Shown here piece after piece: positions 35,045 through 44,198 of a stretch of DNA of 64,000 nucleotides. Source of the DNA: Pseudomonas sp. Leaf48 (GTDB lineage: Bacteria; Pseudomonadota; Gammaproteobacteria; Pseudomonadales; Pseudomonadaceae). The notes below the pieces were generated by a model, which did not search any database, was not told the DNA's origin, and worked only from the letters and a program-made list of their open reading frames with translations. The translations under genes and the position numbers were made by a program. Numbering within the stretch: the stretch's first letter is position 1; each line of letters opens with the position of its first letter. The DNA is taken from assembly GCF_001421885.1 (NCBI RefSeq), contig NZ_LMLH01000033.1, positions 1 through 64,000 on the forward strand. The letters run 5' to 3'.

Positions 35045-35704
35045 ATGGGTGAATTACTTCCGCTATTGATACAAGGCGCCTGGGTGACACTCCAGGTGAC
35101 GATCTTCGGTTCGCTGCTGGCGATTGTCGCGGCAATCCTCGCGGCTCTGGGGCGCATGTCGCCTTGGCGGCCATTGCGCTGGTTTTCCATTGCTTACATT
35201 GAAGTGTTTCGAGGCACGTCGTTGCTGGTGCAATTGTTCTGGCTGTTTTTCGTGCTGCCGCTGCCGCCGTTCAACCTCGAACTGAGTCCCTACAGCGTGG
35301 CCATCGTCGGCCTCGGCTTGCACATTGGTGCTTACGGCGCCGAGGTGATGCGCGGTGCGATCAGCTCTGTCGCCAAGGGGCAATACGAAGCTTCCACGGC
35401 ACTGAACTTTAGCGGCTATAAGCGCTTTCGCCGCATCATTCTTCCGCAGGCATTGCTGGCCGCTATTCCGCCGGGTACCAACCTGCTGATCGAATTGCTG
35501 AAAAATACTTCACTGGTGTCGTTAATCACCCTGTCAGACCTGAGCTTCAGGGCTCGTCAATTGGATCAGGCAACTTTCGAGACTCTGGAAATTTTCAGCC
35601 TGGCGCTGGTGATGTACTTCGTCTTGGCGCAGGCGATCAACATCGGCATGCGTCACATTGAGCGCCATCTGGCTCGCGGGCGGATGCGTGGAGGTCTGTC
35701 ATGA
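35045..35704 (+). CDS. ehuC: Ectoine/hydroxyectoine ABC transporter permease
   Basis: A 219-residue inner-membrane permease of the HisMQ type with about five helices. The ATPase-docking EAA loop is EASTALNFSGYKRFRRIILPQAL (~115-137). EhuC pairs with EhuD to form the channel. The gene overlaps ehuD by 4 bases and follows ehuB by 69 bases. Confidence 0.92.
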   Translation: MGELLPLLIQGAWVTLQVTIFGSLLAIVAAILAALGRMSPWRPLRWFSIAYIEVFRGTSLLVQLFWLFFVLPLPPFNLELSPYSVAIVGLGLHIGAYGAEVMRGAISSVAKGQYEASTALNFSGYKRFRRIILPQALLAAIPPGTNLLIELLKNTSLVSLITLSDLSFRARQLDQATFETLEIFSLALVMYFVLAQAINIGMRHIERHLARGRMRGGLS

Positions 35705-36357
35705 CACTGTTCGATTGGACCTATGCCTGGCAAATCCTCCCCGATTTACTGCGCGCTTCCCTTAACACCGTGGGGATTACCCTGGTCGGCTTCCTGATTG
35801 CCATTGTGCTGGGGCTGTTCCTGGCTATCGGTCGAAGGAGCCGCAGAGTCTGGCTGTCGTGGCCGACCACCGCCGTGATCGAGTTCATTCGCAGCACGCC
35901 GCTGCTGATCCAGGTGTATTTCCTTTACTACGTGCTGCCCAATTACGGTGTCAGCATGACCGCGATGCAAGTGGGGATTCTCGGCATAGGCCTGCATTAC
36001 GCCTGCTACATCGCCGAGGTGTATCGCGGCGGCCTCGATGCGGTGCCGCGCGCGCAATGGGAAGCGGTCACGGCGTTGAACATCGCCCCATACAGCGCTT
36101 ATCGCAACATCATACTGCCCCAGGCCCTGCGGCCGATCCTGCCTCCATTGGGCAACTACCTGGTGGCGATGCTCAAGGACACGCCGGTGCTGTCGGCGAT
36201 TACCGTGGTGGAAATCATGCAACAGGCCAAGAACATCGGTTCCGAGAATTTCCGCTATTTGGAGCCGATCACCATGGTCGGCCTGTTTTTCCTCGCCCTA
36301 AGCATTGCTTTGGCTTATCTGGTACGGCGCCTTGAAGTGCGCCTGGAGCTACGCTAA
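35701..36357 (+). CDS. ehuD: Ectoine/hydroxyectoine ABC transporter permease
   Basis: A 218-residue permease with five predicted helices. The EAA loop is EAVTALNIAPYSAYRNIILPQALRPILP (~118-145). It is the second membrane subunit of the Ehu importer. Its stop overlaps the possible early start of ehuA (TAATGA). Confidence 0.92.
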   Translation: MTLFDWTYAWQILPDLLRASLNTVGITLVGFLIAIVLGLFLAIGRRSRRVWLSWPTTAVIEFIRSTPLLIQVYFLYYVLPNYGVSMTAMQVGILGIGLHYACYIAEVYRGGLDAVPRAQWEAVTALNIAPYSAYRNIILPQALRPILPPLGNYLVAMLKDTPVLSAITVVEIMQQAKNIGSENFRYLEPITMVGLFFLALSIALAYLVRRLEVRLELR

Positions 36358-36437
36358 TGACTACTCCACTGTCGACACCCGGTGACCTTTCACGGCACAG
36401 CAACCCGACCCCGCTGCATCCGCAGGAGGCCATGGCC

Positions 36438-37232
36438 ATGCAGGAAACCAAACCGGTAAAGCCGATCGTCAGCTTCCAGGACGTTACCAAGAGCTACGGC
36501 AACTTTACCGTGCTCGATCATTTGAACCTGGACGTCACGCCGGGTGAGAAAGTCGCGATCATCGGCCCCAGCGGCTCCGGAAAATCCACACTGCTGCGGG
36601 TACTGATGACACTCGAAGGCATCGATGACGGACTGATCCGCATTGAGGATGACTTGCTGACCCACATGCCCAATCGCAACGGTGTATTGGTGCCCGCCAA
36701 TGACCGGCACATCCGCCGAGTGCGCGGCAAGATCGGCATGGTGTTCCAGAGTTTTAACCTGTTCCCTCACATGACAGCGTTGCAAAACGTTATCGAGGCG
36801 CCGGTGCAGGTGCTCGGTATGAAACCGGCCGAGGCCCGTGAACGTGCAGCAGACTTGCTGGAGCTGGTGGGTCTGGGCAGCAAGCTCGGGCATTACCCAT
36901 CGCAGTTATCCGGTGGTCAACAACAACGGGTGGCGATCGCCCGGGCACTAGCCATGCGCCCGAAAGTCATGCTGTTCGACGAAGTGACCTCCGCGCTCGA
37001 CCCGGAACTGTGCGGCGAAGTGCTCAACGTGATCCGCAAGCTCGGCACCGAACACAACCTGACCATGCTGATGGTTACGCATCAAATGGGTTTCGCCCGG
37101 GAGTTCGCTGATCGTGTGTGCTTTTTCTACAAAGGGCAGATTCACGAGCAGGGCACCCCGGCCCAAATCTTCGAACACCCGCAGCAGGAACGCACGTGCG
37201 CGTTTCTCAGTGCGGTGAAAGAAGCCAACTAG
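36438..37232 (+). CDS. ehuA: Ectoine/hydroxyectoine ABC transporter ATPase
   Basis: A 264-residue ABC ATPase: Walker A GPSGSGKST, Q-loop MVFQSFNLFPHM, signature LSGGQQQRVAIARAL, Walker B VMLFDEVTSALDPE and H-loop TH in MLMVTHQMGF. A GGAGG site 8 bases upstream favours ATG 36438. ATG 36357 overlaps the ehuD stop (TAATGA) and would add 27 poorly structured residues. It powers uptake of ectoines. Confidence 0.9.
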   Translation: MQETKPVKPIVSFQDVTKSYGNFTVLDHLNLDVTPGEKVAIIGPSGSGKSTLLRVLMTLEGIDDGLIRIEDDLLTHMPNRNGVLVPANDRHIRRVRGKIGMVFQSFNLFPHMTALQNVIEAPVQVLGMKPAEARERAADLLELVGLGSKLGHYPSQLSGGQQQRVAIARALAMRPKVMLFDEVTSALDPELCGEVLNVIRKLGTEHNLTMLMVTHQMGFAREFADRVCFFYKGQIHEQGTPAQIFEHPQQERTCAFLSAVKEAN

Positions 37233-37331
37233 GCAAGCTCCCAGCCCTGGCCGCCACTCGGGTCGATTACGCGTTGGGATTGCAGTTCATCGTCCTGCTG
37301 GGGGATTTGGGAAAGCCAAAAGGAGTAGTTC

Positions 37332-37571
37332 ATGACTTGCTTGATTTGTGTTGAAACTGCGGCGGTCTTTGAAACTGATGGTGAATACGAGGAAAGAACC
37401 TGTCCGAGCTGTGGGCATTGTCGAATTACGGGTGCGGCGCTTGTGCTGATGAAAACCCACGGTTGGTATTTCGATATAGAGCTGACTCGGAAGTGGATCA
37501 CAGAGCACCAAGGCATCGGATTTATTCCAACAATTGATTCGCGCCAGGCAGTTCGCCTGATTGACGTTTAA
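37332..37571 (+). CDS. Small putative zinc-ribbon protein
   Basis: A 79-residue protein I do not recognise. An N-terminal CLIC pair (CxxC) and RTCPSCGHC (CxxCxxC) could bind zinc. The C-terminal half is mixed and ends VRLIDV. Lies 100 bases after ehuA without a clear terminator, so it may be read from the ehu transcript, but a role in ectoine use is not indicated. Confidence 0.55.
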   Translation: MTCLICVETAAVFETDGEYEERTCPSCGHCRITGAALVLMKTHGWYFDIELTRKWITEHQGIGFIPTIDSRQAVRLIDV

Positions 37572-37829
37572 TCGGCCACTCAATTCAGACCGGTCACTGT
37601 CCCGCTGAGGCAAATACGCTTTTCTGTGAGCGTAGGGGCCCAATGCAGGGGCATGTCCTGGCGGTGACGTGATTCGGATTTATGGGCTATTGGTTGATGG
37701 CCCGGTATGTGGTCTGATTCAGGAGCTTTGTAATGACAGATACCCCCTTACAGAGATGCCGACGTGGTGTTGGCGTGCCCAATATGTGGAAGCATCCACT
37801 TTGAACGTCCGCTTCCGCGAAAGTCGTAA

Positions 37830-37891
37830 GACCGCTTAGGGTCGTTTTCTGCCCCTCGCGACGGGCAGAAAACGGCCAAAAGCGGACACTC
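37830..37891. repeat. Palindromic intergenic repeat (family C)
   Basis: GACCGCTTAGGGTCGTTTTCTGCC... pairs with ...GGGCAGAAAACGGCCAAAAGCGG, followed by ACACTC. This is the most complete member of the family. The rest of 37572-38052 shows no gene. Confidence 0.65.
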
Positions 37892-38052
37892 TAACGTGGC
37901 TGCGTACGACCCCTCGCGGTCTGTCAGCACCTGCCAGAGCGTACGGTTGTGGATCACAACTCACGACCCAAATGAAGTCTCGTAGTGTAGAGGCCAAACT
38001 GGTCGTTCAGTGCTGCGAGCCAACGACCACAGATTGTAGCTGTGACCACTGG

Positions 38053-39090
38053 TCACTCCGGTCCAACTCTTGGCGCACCACGCCCTTGGCATTGCTTCCA
38101 CATCGATGCCGTCATGCCGAAGTTTTTCCTGAACCAGAAGCCGAACGCGCTCGGAGTTGAGAACCCGAGCAGGTCGGCAACTTCCGCCAGTGAACGGTCA
38201 CTATCGATAAGATGTCGAGAGGCAAACTCTGATCGAACCGTCCGCAGCAGCAACGAGAAATTCGTTCCTTCAGCAAGCAGATGCCGATGGAGCGTACGTC
38301 TATCCATGCCCAGCGTCTTCGCCACTTGGTCCGCCGTGCAACGGCCAGTTGGCAGGAACGCGATGATGGTTCGCCGAGCGTTATGCGCCGAACCCTCGCC
38401 GGCGGAGGAAAGAGCGTTATCCAGGATACGGCGCGCATAGAGCGCCATGCGAGAGTCCGAGGGGGGCAGCGGTGAGCTCAACAGATGCGTGGCGCAGACG
38501 ATGCCGTTGAAATCTGCATTGAACTCCACCGTTCCTCCGAACATCGTTTTGTGGATAGTCGGACCATGCGGTGGACGGTGCTCAAGACAAACACTTCTAG
38601 GCTTCCAACTGGGTCCTAACAGTTCGGCAATACTGCGGTAGAGCACGCCCATAGACAACTCGGTCACCTGCCGAACCGATCCGTGCGCTTCTGTTAACAC
38701 CACCTCCAACCGAACAACTGACCAATCGTCGTGCTCCTCGACGGTTGTTAGTAGAGACGCGTTTACAAGCCGCATATAGCGACAAAGGCTATCGATTGCC
38801 TCTCGTGCAGTCTGGGCTTCACGCATCAGGACACTGAGCGGGCCGAGGTTGGAGAGTCTTCTTGTCCTTGCTAACCGCAGCCCGAAGTCCTCGATTCCCG
38901 ATACAGCGGCGGAGCTCTCCAGCAAATGGCGCACTGCCAACGCGCTGATTGGCGTATCTGGATCGACCAAGTGCCGAGGATTCAAGCCCGACTGGCGCAG
39001 CATAGCGTCCGGGTTAAGTCCTCCTTCTCGTGCAAGATCGTCAAATCCCACGAGGCTGGCGCTTCGAAGTAGCGGCACGAAGTATGGCAA
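38053..39090 (-). CDS. AraC-family regulator (OruR/ArgR-like)
   Basis: A 345-residue regulator. N-terminal arabinose-binding-like domain (~15-200) with FDDLAREGGLNPDAMLRQSGLNP. C-terminal double HTH (~250-340) with ADQVAKTLGMDRRTLHRHLLAEG and SDRSLAEVADLLGFSTPSAFGFWFRKNFGMTASMWK. TTG 39090 (GGGGA 7 bases upstream) is preferred because the extra 15 codons to ATG 39135 are AT-rich. Divergent from the oxidoreductase at 39283, which begins a short catabolic cluster, so it is the probable activator of that cluster. Confidence 0.85.
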   Translation of the reverse strand: MPYFVPLLRSASLVGFDDLAREGGLNPDAMLRQSGLNPRHLVDPDTPISALAVRHLLESSAAVSGIEDFGLRLARTRRLSNLGPLSVLMREAQTAREAIDSLCRYMRLVNASLLTTVEEHDDWSVVRLEVVLTEAHGSVRQVTELSMGVLYRSIAELLGPSWKPRSVCLEHRPPHGPTIHKTMFGGTVEFNADFNGIVCATHLLSSPLPPSDSRMALYARRILDNALSSAGEGSAHNARRTIIAFLPTGRCTADQVAKTLGMDRRTLHRHLLAEGTNFSLLLRTVRSEFASRHLIDSDRSLAEVADLLGFSTPSAFGFWFRKNFGMTASMWKQCQGRGAPRVGPE

Positions 39091-39282
39091 CGTGTGTCCC
39101 CGATTAGATATTAAATGTCCCAAAAAATACATCAAGGATACGTCGAGGTCGACAAACTGATCCTAGACGAGAAGCAAGCTTAGCCTCCCGTCTCACGAAC
39201 CACGACGGCCCACTCCGGAACAGACAACACCTCTTTCTAGGGCTCTCTTTTTCTCCCAAGTGAATTGACAGGAGATCTCCAG

Positions 39283-40299
39283 ATGTCCTTGAACAACAAG
39301 CAGTGGCTGCTTATTTCCCACACCACTGGCGAACCCACGCCCCAGCACTTCAAGCTCGTCGAACGCGAACTGCCCGACCTGCAGGACGGCGAGGTGCTAG
39401 TGCGCCACCACTACCTGAGCCTCGATCCGTACATGCGTGGGCGCATGACGGATGCGAAGAACTACGCGACTCTACAGCCGCTCAACGAAGTCATGATCGG
39501 CGGCACCGTAGGCGAGGTCGCCGCGTCGAAGAACCCTGCTTTCGCGGTCGGGGACCCGGTGGTGGGCATGGGCGGCTGGCAGCTGTACCAACGCGTGACC
39601 GTCGCGGAGCTCGGTGGCTTGCGTAAAGTGGACACGAGCTGCGTTCCCTTGTCCGCCTATCTCGGCTCGGTCGGCATGCCGGGCGTGACCGCATGGTATG
39701 GCCTCAACAGGATCATCGAACCCAAGGCGGGCCAGACTGTCGTGGTGAGTGCGGCCAGCGGGGCGGTAGGCGGCACGGTCGGCCAGCTCGCCAAGGTGCG
39801 CGGTGCGCGGGCAGTTGGCCTCGCCGGTGGCCCCGACAAATGCCGGTATGTGACGCAGGAACTCGGCTTCGACGCCTGCATCGACTACAAGCAGCACCAG
39901 GACCTGGAATCACTTTCGCAGGCCTTGAAGGAGGCCTGTCCCGACGGCATCGACGGTCACTTCGAGAATGTCGGCGGCATGATCTTCGACGCCGTGCTGC
40001 TGCACTCGAACTCGTTCGCGCGCGTGGCACTGTGCGGCATGATCTCCCGCTACGGCCAACCCATTCCAATTACCCAGACCCAACACATCCTGATGAACCG
40101 CATGCGGCTCGAAGCCTTCGTCATCAGCGAGCACATGGAAGTGTGGCCCGATGCACTAAAGGAGCTCGGCACGCTGGTGGCTACCGGCAAGCTCAAGTAT
40201 CGAGAGACGGTATCTCAGGGTTTGGAGAGCGCGCCTGAAGCCTTGTCTGACCTGTTCAAAGGCAGGAACTTCGGCAAGCAGCTCGTCAAACTCGTCTAA
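39283..40299 (+). CDS. NADP-dependent oxidoreductase (CurA/PTGR-like MDR)
   Basis: A 338-residue zinc-free medium-chain reductase of the leukotriene B4/curcumin-reductase (YncB/CurA) group. Signatures are HYLSLDPYMRGRM (~45-57), the AASGAVGGTVGQLAK nucleotide loop (~150-165) and FENVGGMIFDAVL (~230). Members reduce activated C=C bonds of enones or acrylyl compounds with NADPH. AGGAGA lies 7 bases before ATG 39283. First gene of the AraC-linked cluster. Confidence 0.88.
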   Translation: MSLNNKQWLLISHTTGEPTPQHFKLVERELPDLQDGEVLVRHHYLSLDPYMRGRMTDAKNYATLQPLNEVMIGGTVGEVAASKNPAFAVGDPVVGMGGWQLYQRVTVAELGGLRKVDTSCVPLSAYLGSVGMPGVTAWYGLNRIIEPKAGQTVVVSAASGAVGGTVGQLAKVRGARAVGLAGGPDKCRYVTQELGFDACIDYKQHQDLESLSQALKEACPDGIDGHFENVGGMIFDAVLLHSNSFARVALCGMISRYGQPIPITQTQHILMNRMRLEAFVISEHMEVWPDALKELGTLVATGKLKYRETVSQGLESAPEALSDLFKGRNFGKQLVKLV

Positions 40300-40431
40300 A
40301 GCCGGGCGATAGCTGGCGAAACATCTTCCTGCACCCACTACCTGCTGCTTGGATTTGCCCTTCTACGCGCAGTTTCTTGGATTAACGGACAAATCAGCTC
40401 CGTTTTTAACCCCCACCGTCAAGGAGCCACG

Positions 40432-40743
40432 ATGCTTTTTCTAATCCACTTCGAAGTAACCGTTCCTGCCGATACTTCGGAGGAACTGAAAGAACAATTA
40501 CGTCAGGGCGAACATGCTCGCGTTTTTGAGTTTATTAAAACGGGCAAACTGCGCCGCATCTGGCGCCCAGTAGGCACGGCTGACACCTGCTGCCTTTGGG
40601 AGGCTGACAGTCTTGAGGAGCTTCATGCCGCGGTACGGTCTCTTCCGCTGTATCCGTATATGAAATTGTCCATTACCCCTCTGGTTGAACATCCCGCCGC
40701 CGCAGCGTGGCAAAAAGCGCACGGGCCTATGCCGGCGTTTTGA
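40432..40743 (+). CDS. Muconolactone delta-isomerase-like protein
   Basis: A 103-residue ferredoxin-like protein of the muconolactone isomerase family: N-terminal MLFLIHFEVTVP, a central RIWRPVGTADTCCLWEADSLEELH and LPLYPYMKLSITPLVEHP. CatC proteins isomerise muconolactone in the beta-ketoadipate route. No catB or catA lies here, so the substrate may differ. GGAG precedes the ATG. Confidence 0.82.
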   Translation: MLFLIHFEVTVPADTSEELKEQLRQGEHARVFEFIKTGKLRRIWRPVGTADTCCLWEADSLEELHAAVRSLPLYPYMKLSITPLVEHPAAAAWQKAHGPMPAF

Positions 40744-40917
40744 GGTGGCGACCTGACATTCGGACAGGAGCGCTTTGTATTTTATCAACGGCTTCGCGCT
40801 TGTCAGAGATGCCCCGAGCCTTGCCAAACCGCGATTTTATTGGTCGGCATAGTTAAACGTTAACTTCAACCACGAGCGATGCGGCGTGACCCACAATAAT
40901 AATTACAGGAAGACGAA

Positions 40918-41775
40918 ATGCGAATCGAACAACTGACCTGTGTCATCGGCGCGGAACTGCTCGACGTGAATCTAGGCGACGCCGTGCGCGATGACGACCT
41001 TTTCAACGAAATTTACGCAGCACTATTAAGGTACAAAGTGCTTTTTTTGCGGGACCAGGACTTGGACAAGTTCTCACGTCGCGACCATGAAGCATTTGCC
41101 AAGCGTCTGGGACAGCTCGAAACTCATCCAATGCTCCCTAACCACCCGGAGGCGCCGGGTCTCCTGCAAATCTACAAGTCTCCGGACAATCCGCCAGATC
41201 GCTACGAGAACTCCTGGCATTGTGATGCCACGTGGCGTGAAGCGCCTCCGATGGGTTCTGTTCTGCGTTGCATCGAATGTCCGCCAACTGGTGGCGATAC
41301 CATGTGGGCCAACATGGTGATGGCTTATGACAATCTGCCTGTGGATGTGAAGCAGGAAATTGATAGCTTGATCGCCAATCACAGCTTCAACTCTTCCTTC
41401 GCCGCCGCCATGCCAAAGGAAAAGCGCCTGGCGATGAAGGCGCAATACCCGGATGCCGAACATCCGGTAGTACGTACCCATCCCGAAACTGGCGAGAAGG
41501 TGCTATTCGTCAATGCCTACGCTACGCATTTCGTGAATTACCACGCCCAAGGACGTGTCCGTGTAGGCCAGGACCTCAACCAAAAAGGTGTCGACCTGCT
41601 GAAATACCTGATTAGCCAGGCCTATAACCCCGAGTACCAAGTCCGTTGGCGCTGGAAGAAACACAGCGTGGCAATATGGGATAACCGCTGCACCCAGCAC
41701 TATGCCGTGATGGACTATCCACCCTGCCATCGCAAGATGGAGCGCGCGACCATCACCGGCGACAAACCCTACTAA
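40918..41775 (+). CDS. TauD/TfdA-family Fe(II)/2-oxoglutarate dioxygenase
   Basis: A 285-residue dioxygenase. Iron ligands are His and Asp in NSWHCDATW (~98-106, HxD) and the distal His in NRCTQHYAVMDY (~258-268). The 2-oxoglutarate-binding Arg is in HRKMERATI near the end. TfdA-type enzymes hydroxylate and cleave ether-, sulfonate- or phosphonate-linked substrates. A ribosome site AGGAAGA precedes ATG 40918. Sits inside the AraC-linked cluster; the substrate is not deducible. Confidence 0.88.
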   Translation: MRIEQLTCVIGAELLDVNLGDAVRDDDLFNEIYAALLRYKVLFLRDQDLDKFSRRDHEAFAKRLGQLETHPMLPNHPEAPGLLQIYKSPDNPPDRYENSWHCDATWREAPPMGSVLRCIECPPTGGDTMWANMVMAYDNLPVDVKQEIDSLIANHSFNSSFAAAMPKEKRLAMKAQYPDAEHPVVRTHPETGEKVLFVNAYATHFVNYHAQGRVRVGQDLNQKGVDLLKYLISQAYNPEYQVRWRWKKHSVAIWDNRCTQHYAVMDYPPCHRKMERATITGDKPY

Positions 41776-41895
41776 CGAGTAAAACGGCCCAGTTTCCAGA
41801 GGCGCCTCCAAGCGCCTCCTTTAGTTTTGTCTGAAGCAACTTGCTACCTCTGGCCGATTGTTGTCTGCCACAAAAGGCTGTGATCGACCCAGAGC

Positions 41896-42042
41896 GTGTA
41901 AAAACGCTTCGCCAAGATTGCAGTGTGCGCGTCTACGTTAAATCTGAAATTTATCGACACGTCAGCAGATGTGGATTTTACGTAGAAGCGCGATTTCCAG
42001 TCCGGTTTTGAGTACCTGTCGCGCTGAAAAACGTTTTTACAC
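41896..42042. mobile_element. MITE-like element, divergent copy 3 (147 bp)
   Basis: Terminal inverted repeats GTGTAAAAACG (41896-41906) and CGTTTTTACAC (42032-42042). Internal sequence (GATTTTACGTAGAAGCGCG) resembles the core of the elements at 11224 and 15769. Occupies most of the 528-base gap between the dioxygenase and the alcohol dehydrogenase, which holds no other feature. Confidence 0.6.
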
Positions 42043-42303
42043 AGCCTCGACCCGAACCTTCCGTTCAACACCTAAGAAAAGGGGTCAAAGTAGTCGCTGT
42101 GAGCCGATAGATAGCTTTTAGCCGAAACGCAAGTATGTAACGGATAGCCTCCCTGGCGGGCTCGCTCATCGGCGGCGTCCAAGCGAATCAGGAACCGCTG
42201 GATTTCTGCGCCAACCTCCGGCATAGCAGCGACTTGGAGTACCGCTTCTTGATCTACATTACGAGCATGCGTGATGTCGCGCAGTACTAACCCAAGGACT
42301 CTC

Positions 42304-43311
42304 ATGAAAGTCATTCAACTGCAACATCCCGCTGGTCTGGATAATCTGCGCCTGGTCGACATGCCTGCTCCGGGTGCGCCCAACGCAGGCGAGATTCAGG
42401 TGCGGATTCATGCCAGCTCGCTCAATTACCATGACCTCGGCGTCGTCACCGGCCATGCCTGTGCGGAGAATGGGCGCATCCCCATGTCCGATGGTGCAGG
42501 GGTCGTCACCGCCGTCGGCGAAGGCGTGACTGAGTTCATCGTTGGCGATCATGTGGTGTCGTGTTTCTTCCCCCTCTGGCAATCAGGCCGCGTCGTGCCC
42601 ACTACCTTCCAGACAGTGCCCGGCGATGGTGTCGACGGCTTTGCCCGCGAAGTAGTCAACATGGCCACTGATGCCTTCACCCTCGCGCCAAAGGGCTACA
42701 CCCATGAAGAAGCGGCCACGCTGACCACGGCAGGCGTGACCGCTTGGCGTGCGTTGGTGGTCGACGGGCGCATTCAGGCGGGCAATACGGTACTGGTGCT
42801 GGGTACCGGCGGCGTTTCCATCCTTGCGTTGCAGTTGGCCAAATCAATGGGCTCCCGGGTGATTGCCACGACCTCGTCCGAGGCCAAGAAGGAGCGCTTG
42901 CTAGAGTTGGGGGCCGACCACGTCATCAACTACAAAGACCAACCAGAATGGGGCGACGCTGTTCTGGTCGCCACTGAGGGGCGAGGTGCCGACATAGTGG
43001 TCGAAGTGGGCGGCCCGGGCACGTTGCCCCAGTCCATACGCGCCTGCGCGCCCGGCGGCCACATCGCGCTGATCGGCGTGCTCACCGGCATTTCCGGCAG
43101 CGTTCCAACCCTGGAGTTGATGCGCAAGCAGCAAACCCTGCGAGGCCTGATCGTCGGTAGCCGCGAGCAGCAACAGGACATGGTGCGTGCGCTGGAAAAC
43201 TTCAGCTGGCGACCCGTCATCGACAGCCGCTATCCACTGGAGCGGATTGCCGATGCCTTTGCCCACCAGATCACGGCCAGTCACTTTGGCAAGGTCTGCC
43301 TGCACTATTAA
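42304..43311 (+). CDS. Zinc-type MDR alcohol dehydrogenase family protein
   Basis: A 335-residue medium-chain oxidoreductase. Catalytic-domain elements are SSLNYHDLGVVTGH (~38-51) and SDGAGVVTAVGEGVTEFIVGDHV (~62-84). The nucleotide fold has VLVLGTGGVSILALQLAK (~165). The four-Cys structural zinc lobe is absent, as in the MDR7/quinone-oxidoreductase-like subgroup. ATG 42304 is used, giving the usual short N-terminus. Probably the last gene of the AraC-linked cluster, although copy 3 of the MITE intervenes. Confidence 0.86.
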   Translation: MKVIQLQHPAGLDNLRLVDMPAPGAPNAGEIQVRIHASSLNYHDLGVVTGHACAENGRIPMSDGAGVVTAVGEGVTEFIVGDHVVSCFFPLWQSGRVVPTTFQTVPGDGVDGFAREVVNMATDAFTLAPKGYTHEEAATLTTAGVTAWRALVVDGRIQAGNTVLVLGTGGVSILALQLAKSMGSRVIATTSSEAKKERLLELGADHVINYKDQPEWGDAVLVATEGRGADIVVEVGGPGTLPQSIRACAPGGHIALIGVLTGISGSVPTLELMRKQQTLRGLIVGSREQQQDMVRALENFSWRPVIDSRYPLERIADAFAHQITASHFGKVCLHY

Positions 43312-43472
43312 TTGAAAAGCCCCTAGTGTGGAAAGGGGACGAGGAAGGATAGTCCGCTTGGCAGATTGCTACCTGTCGCTATAGTCCGCTTTGGGTCGAT
43401 ATGAGCCTCTCAGCTCTGCCTGGTCGGTCAAGTTCGCCGCAATTTCGCATCCAGATGCGTGACAAGCGAGAA

Positions 43473-44141
43473 GCGAACCCTCGGTGTTAGCGCTTGGAAA
43501 ACGTGTCGGCATGCTAACAGTTCTTAACAATTGTGGCATTGCGCGGCGCCCTATGCGTCCCCGTAAGTGAGACACTTTTGAATGCGGATTCCACGCCATT
43601 TGGATACCCAGCCCTCGATCATTTGGACGCTCGTTCCACGCTCACTTGGACACCTGACCCGTATCCACATGGACAGGCAGTGGGAGCGCAGCGACGCAGG
43701 TTTACATAGTCAGTCTGAAGCCCCTGTTGTCGTCAATTTCGTTGCGCGCCTGCGCATCGATATGCACAGGTCTTCCCGCTTCAAGCGACGGTGGGCGGTA
43801 GCTTGTTGCTCGATCTAGGCGATGGTGTTGGCGGTGAATGGCATGGCAGGTGCGGGCGCAACTTGCGGGCTTTGCGCCGGACTTTGCTCCACCCGCACGC
43901 CGAAGATGAAAACATCTCAGCACAGGGGAGGCAGTCAAGCTCAAATTAGCTTGTGATCAAAATGATTGATGGTAAGTTTGGCCGTGACCAGTCCATCTAT
44001 AGAAGTGAGGCCGCGCAAGTCACGGGTGGAATTCGCGGGGCGTTAGATTCCGTCGTATCCACGGAAAATGGCCAATCCGTCCTGCTGTCCAGCGGAGCGC
44101 CGCTGGGGCGCGACTTGCACAACCTCAATCAAATGATAGGC
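43473..44141 (+). repeat. Tandem duplication, copy A (~669 bp)
   Basis: Begins with repeat R and continues with a run of spaced motifs of the type YCAYTTGGACAC (four copies, ~43598-43680), reminiscent of IS21-family terminal repeats. It ends with a coding-looking stretch. Copy B at 44181-44838 follows the same order with scattered substitutions. The region 43.3-45.0 kb holds no complete transposase. Confidence 0.8.
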
Positions 44142-44198
44142 CAGGTAACTGATCGGTTTCTAGTAATTCACCCACCAATACCGAACCATCGGTGTTAG
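43953..44198 (+). pseudogene. Truncated copy of the small gene at 44650
   Basis: Reads MIKMIDGKFGRDQS, then SGAPLGRDLHNLNQMIG, parallel to the intact copy. After GlyAla-like codon 63 it diverges into unrelated sequence at the end of duplication copy A. Appears to be a 3'-truncated duplicate. Confidence 0.3.

Noticed and set aside
43582..43818. Plus-strand frame in copy A (and its twin at 44278-44514).
   Set aside because: It covers the TTGGACAC repeats and is conserved only because the segment is duplicated; no ribosome site.
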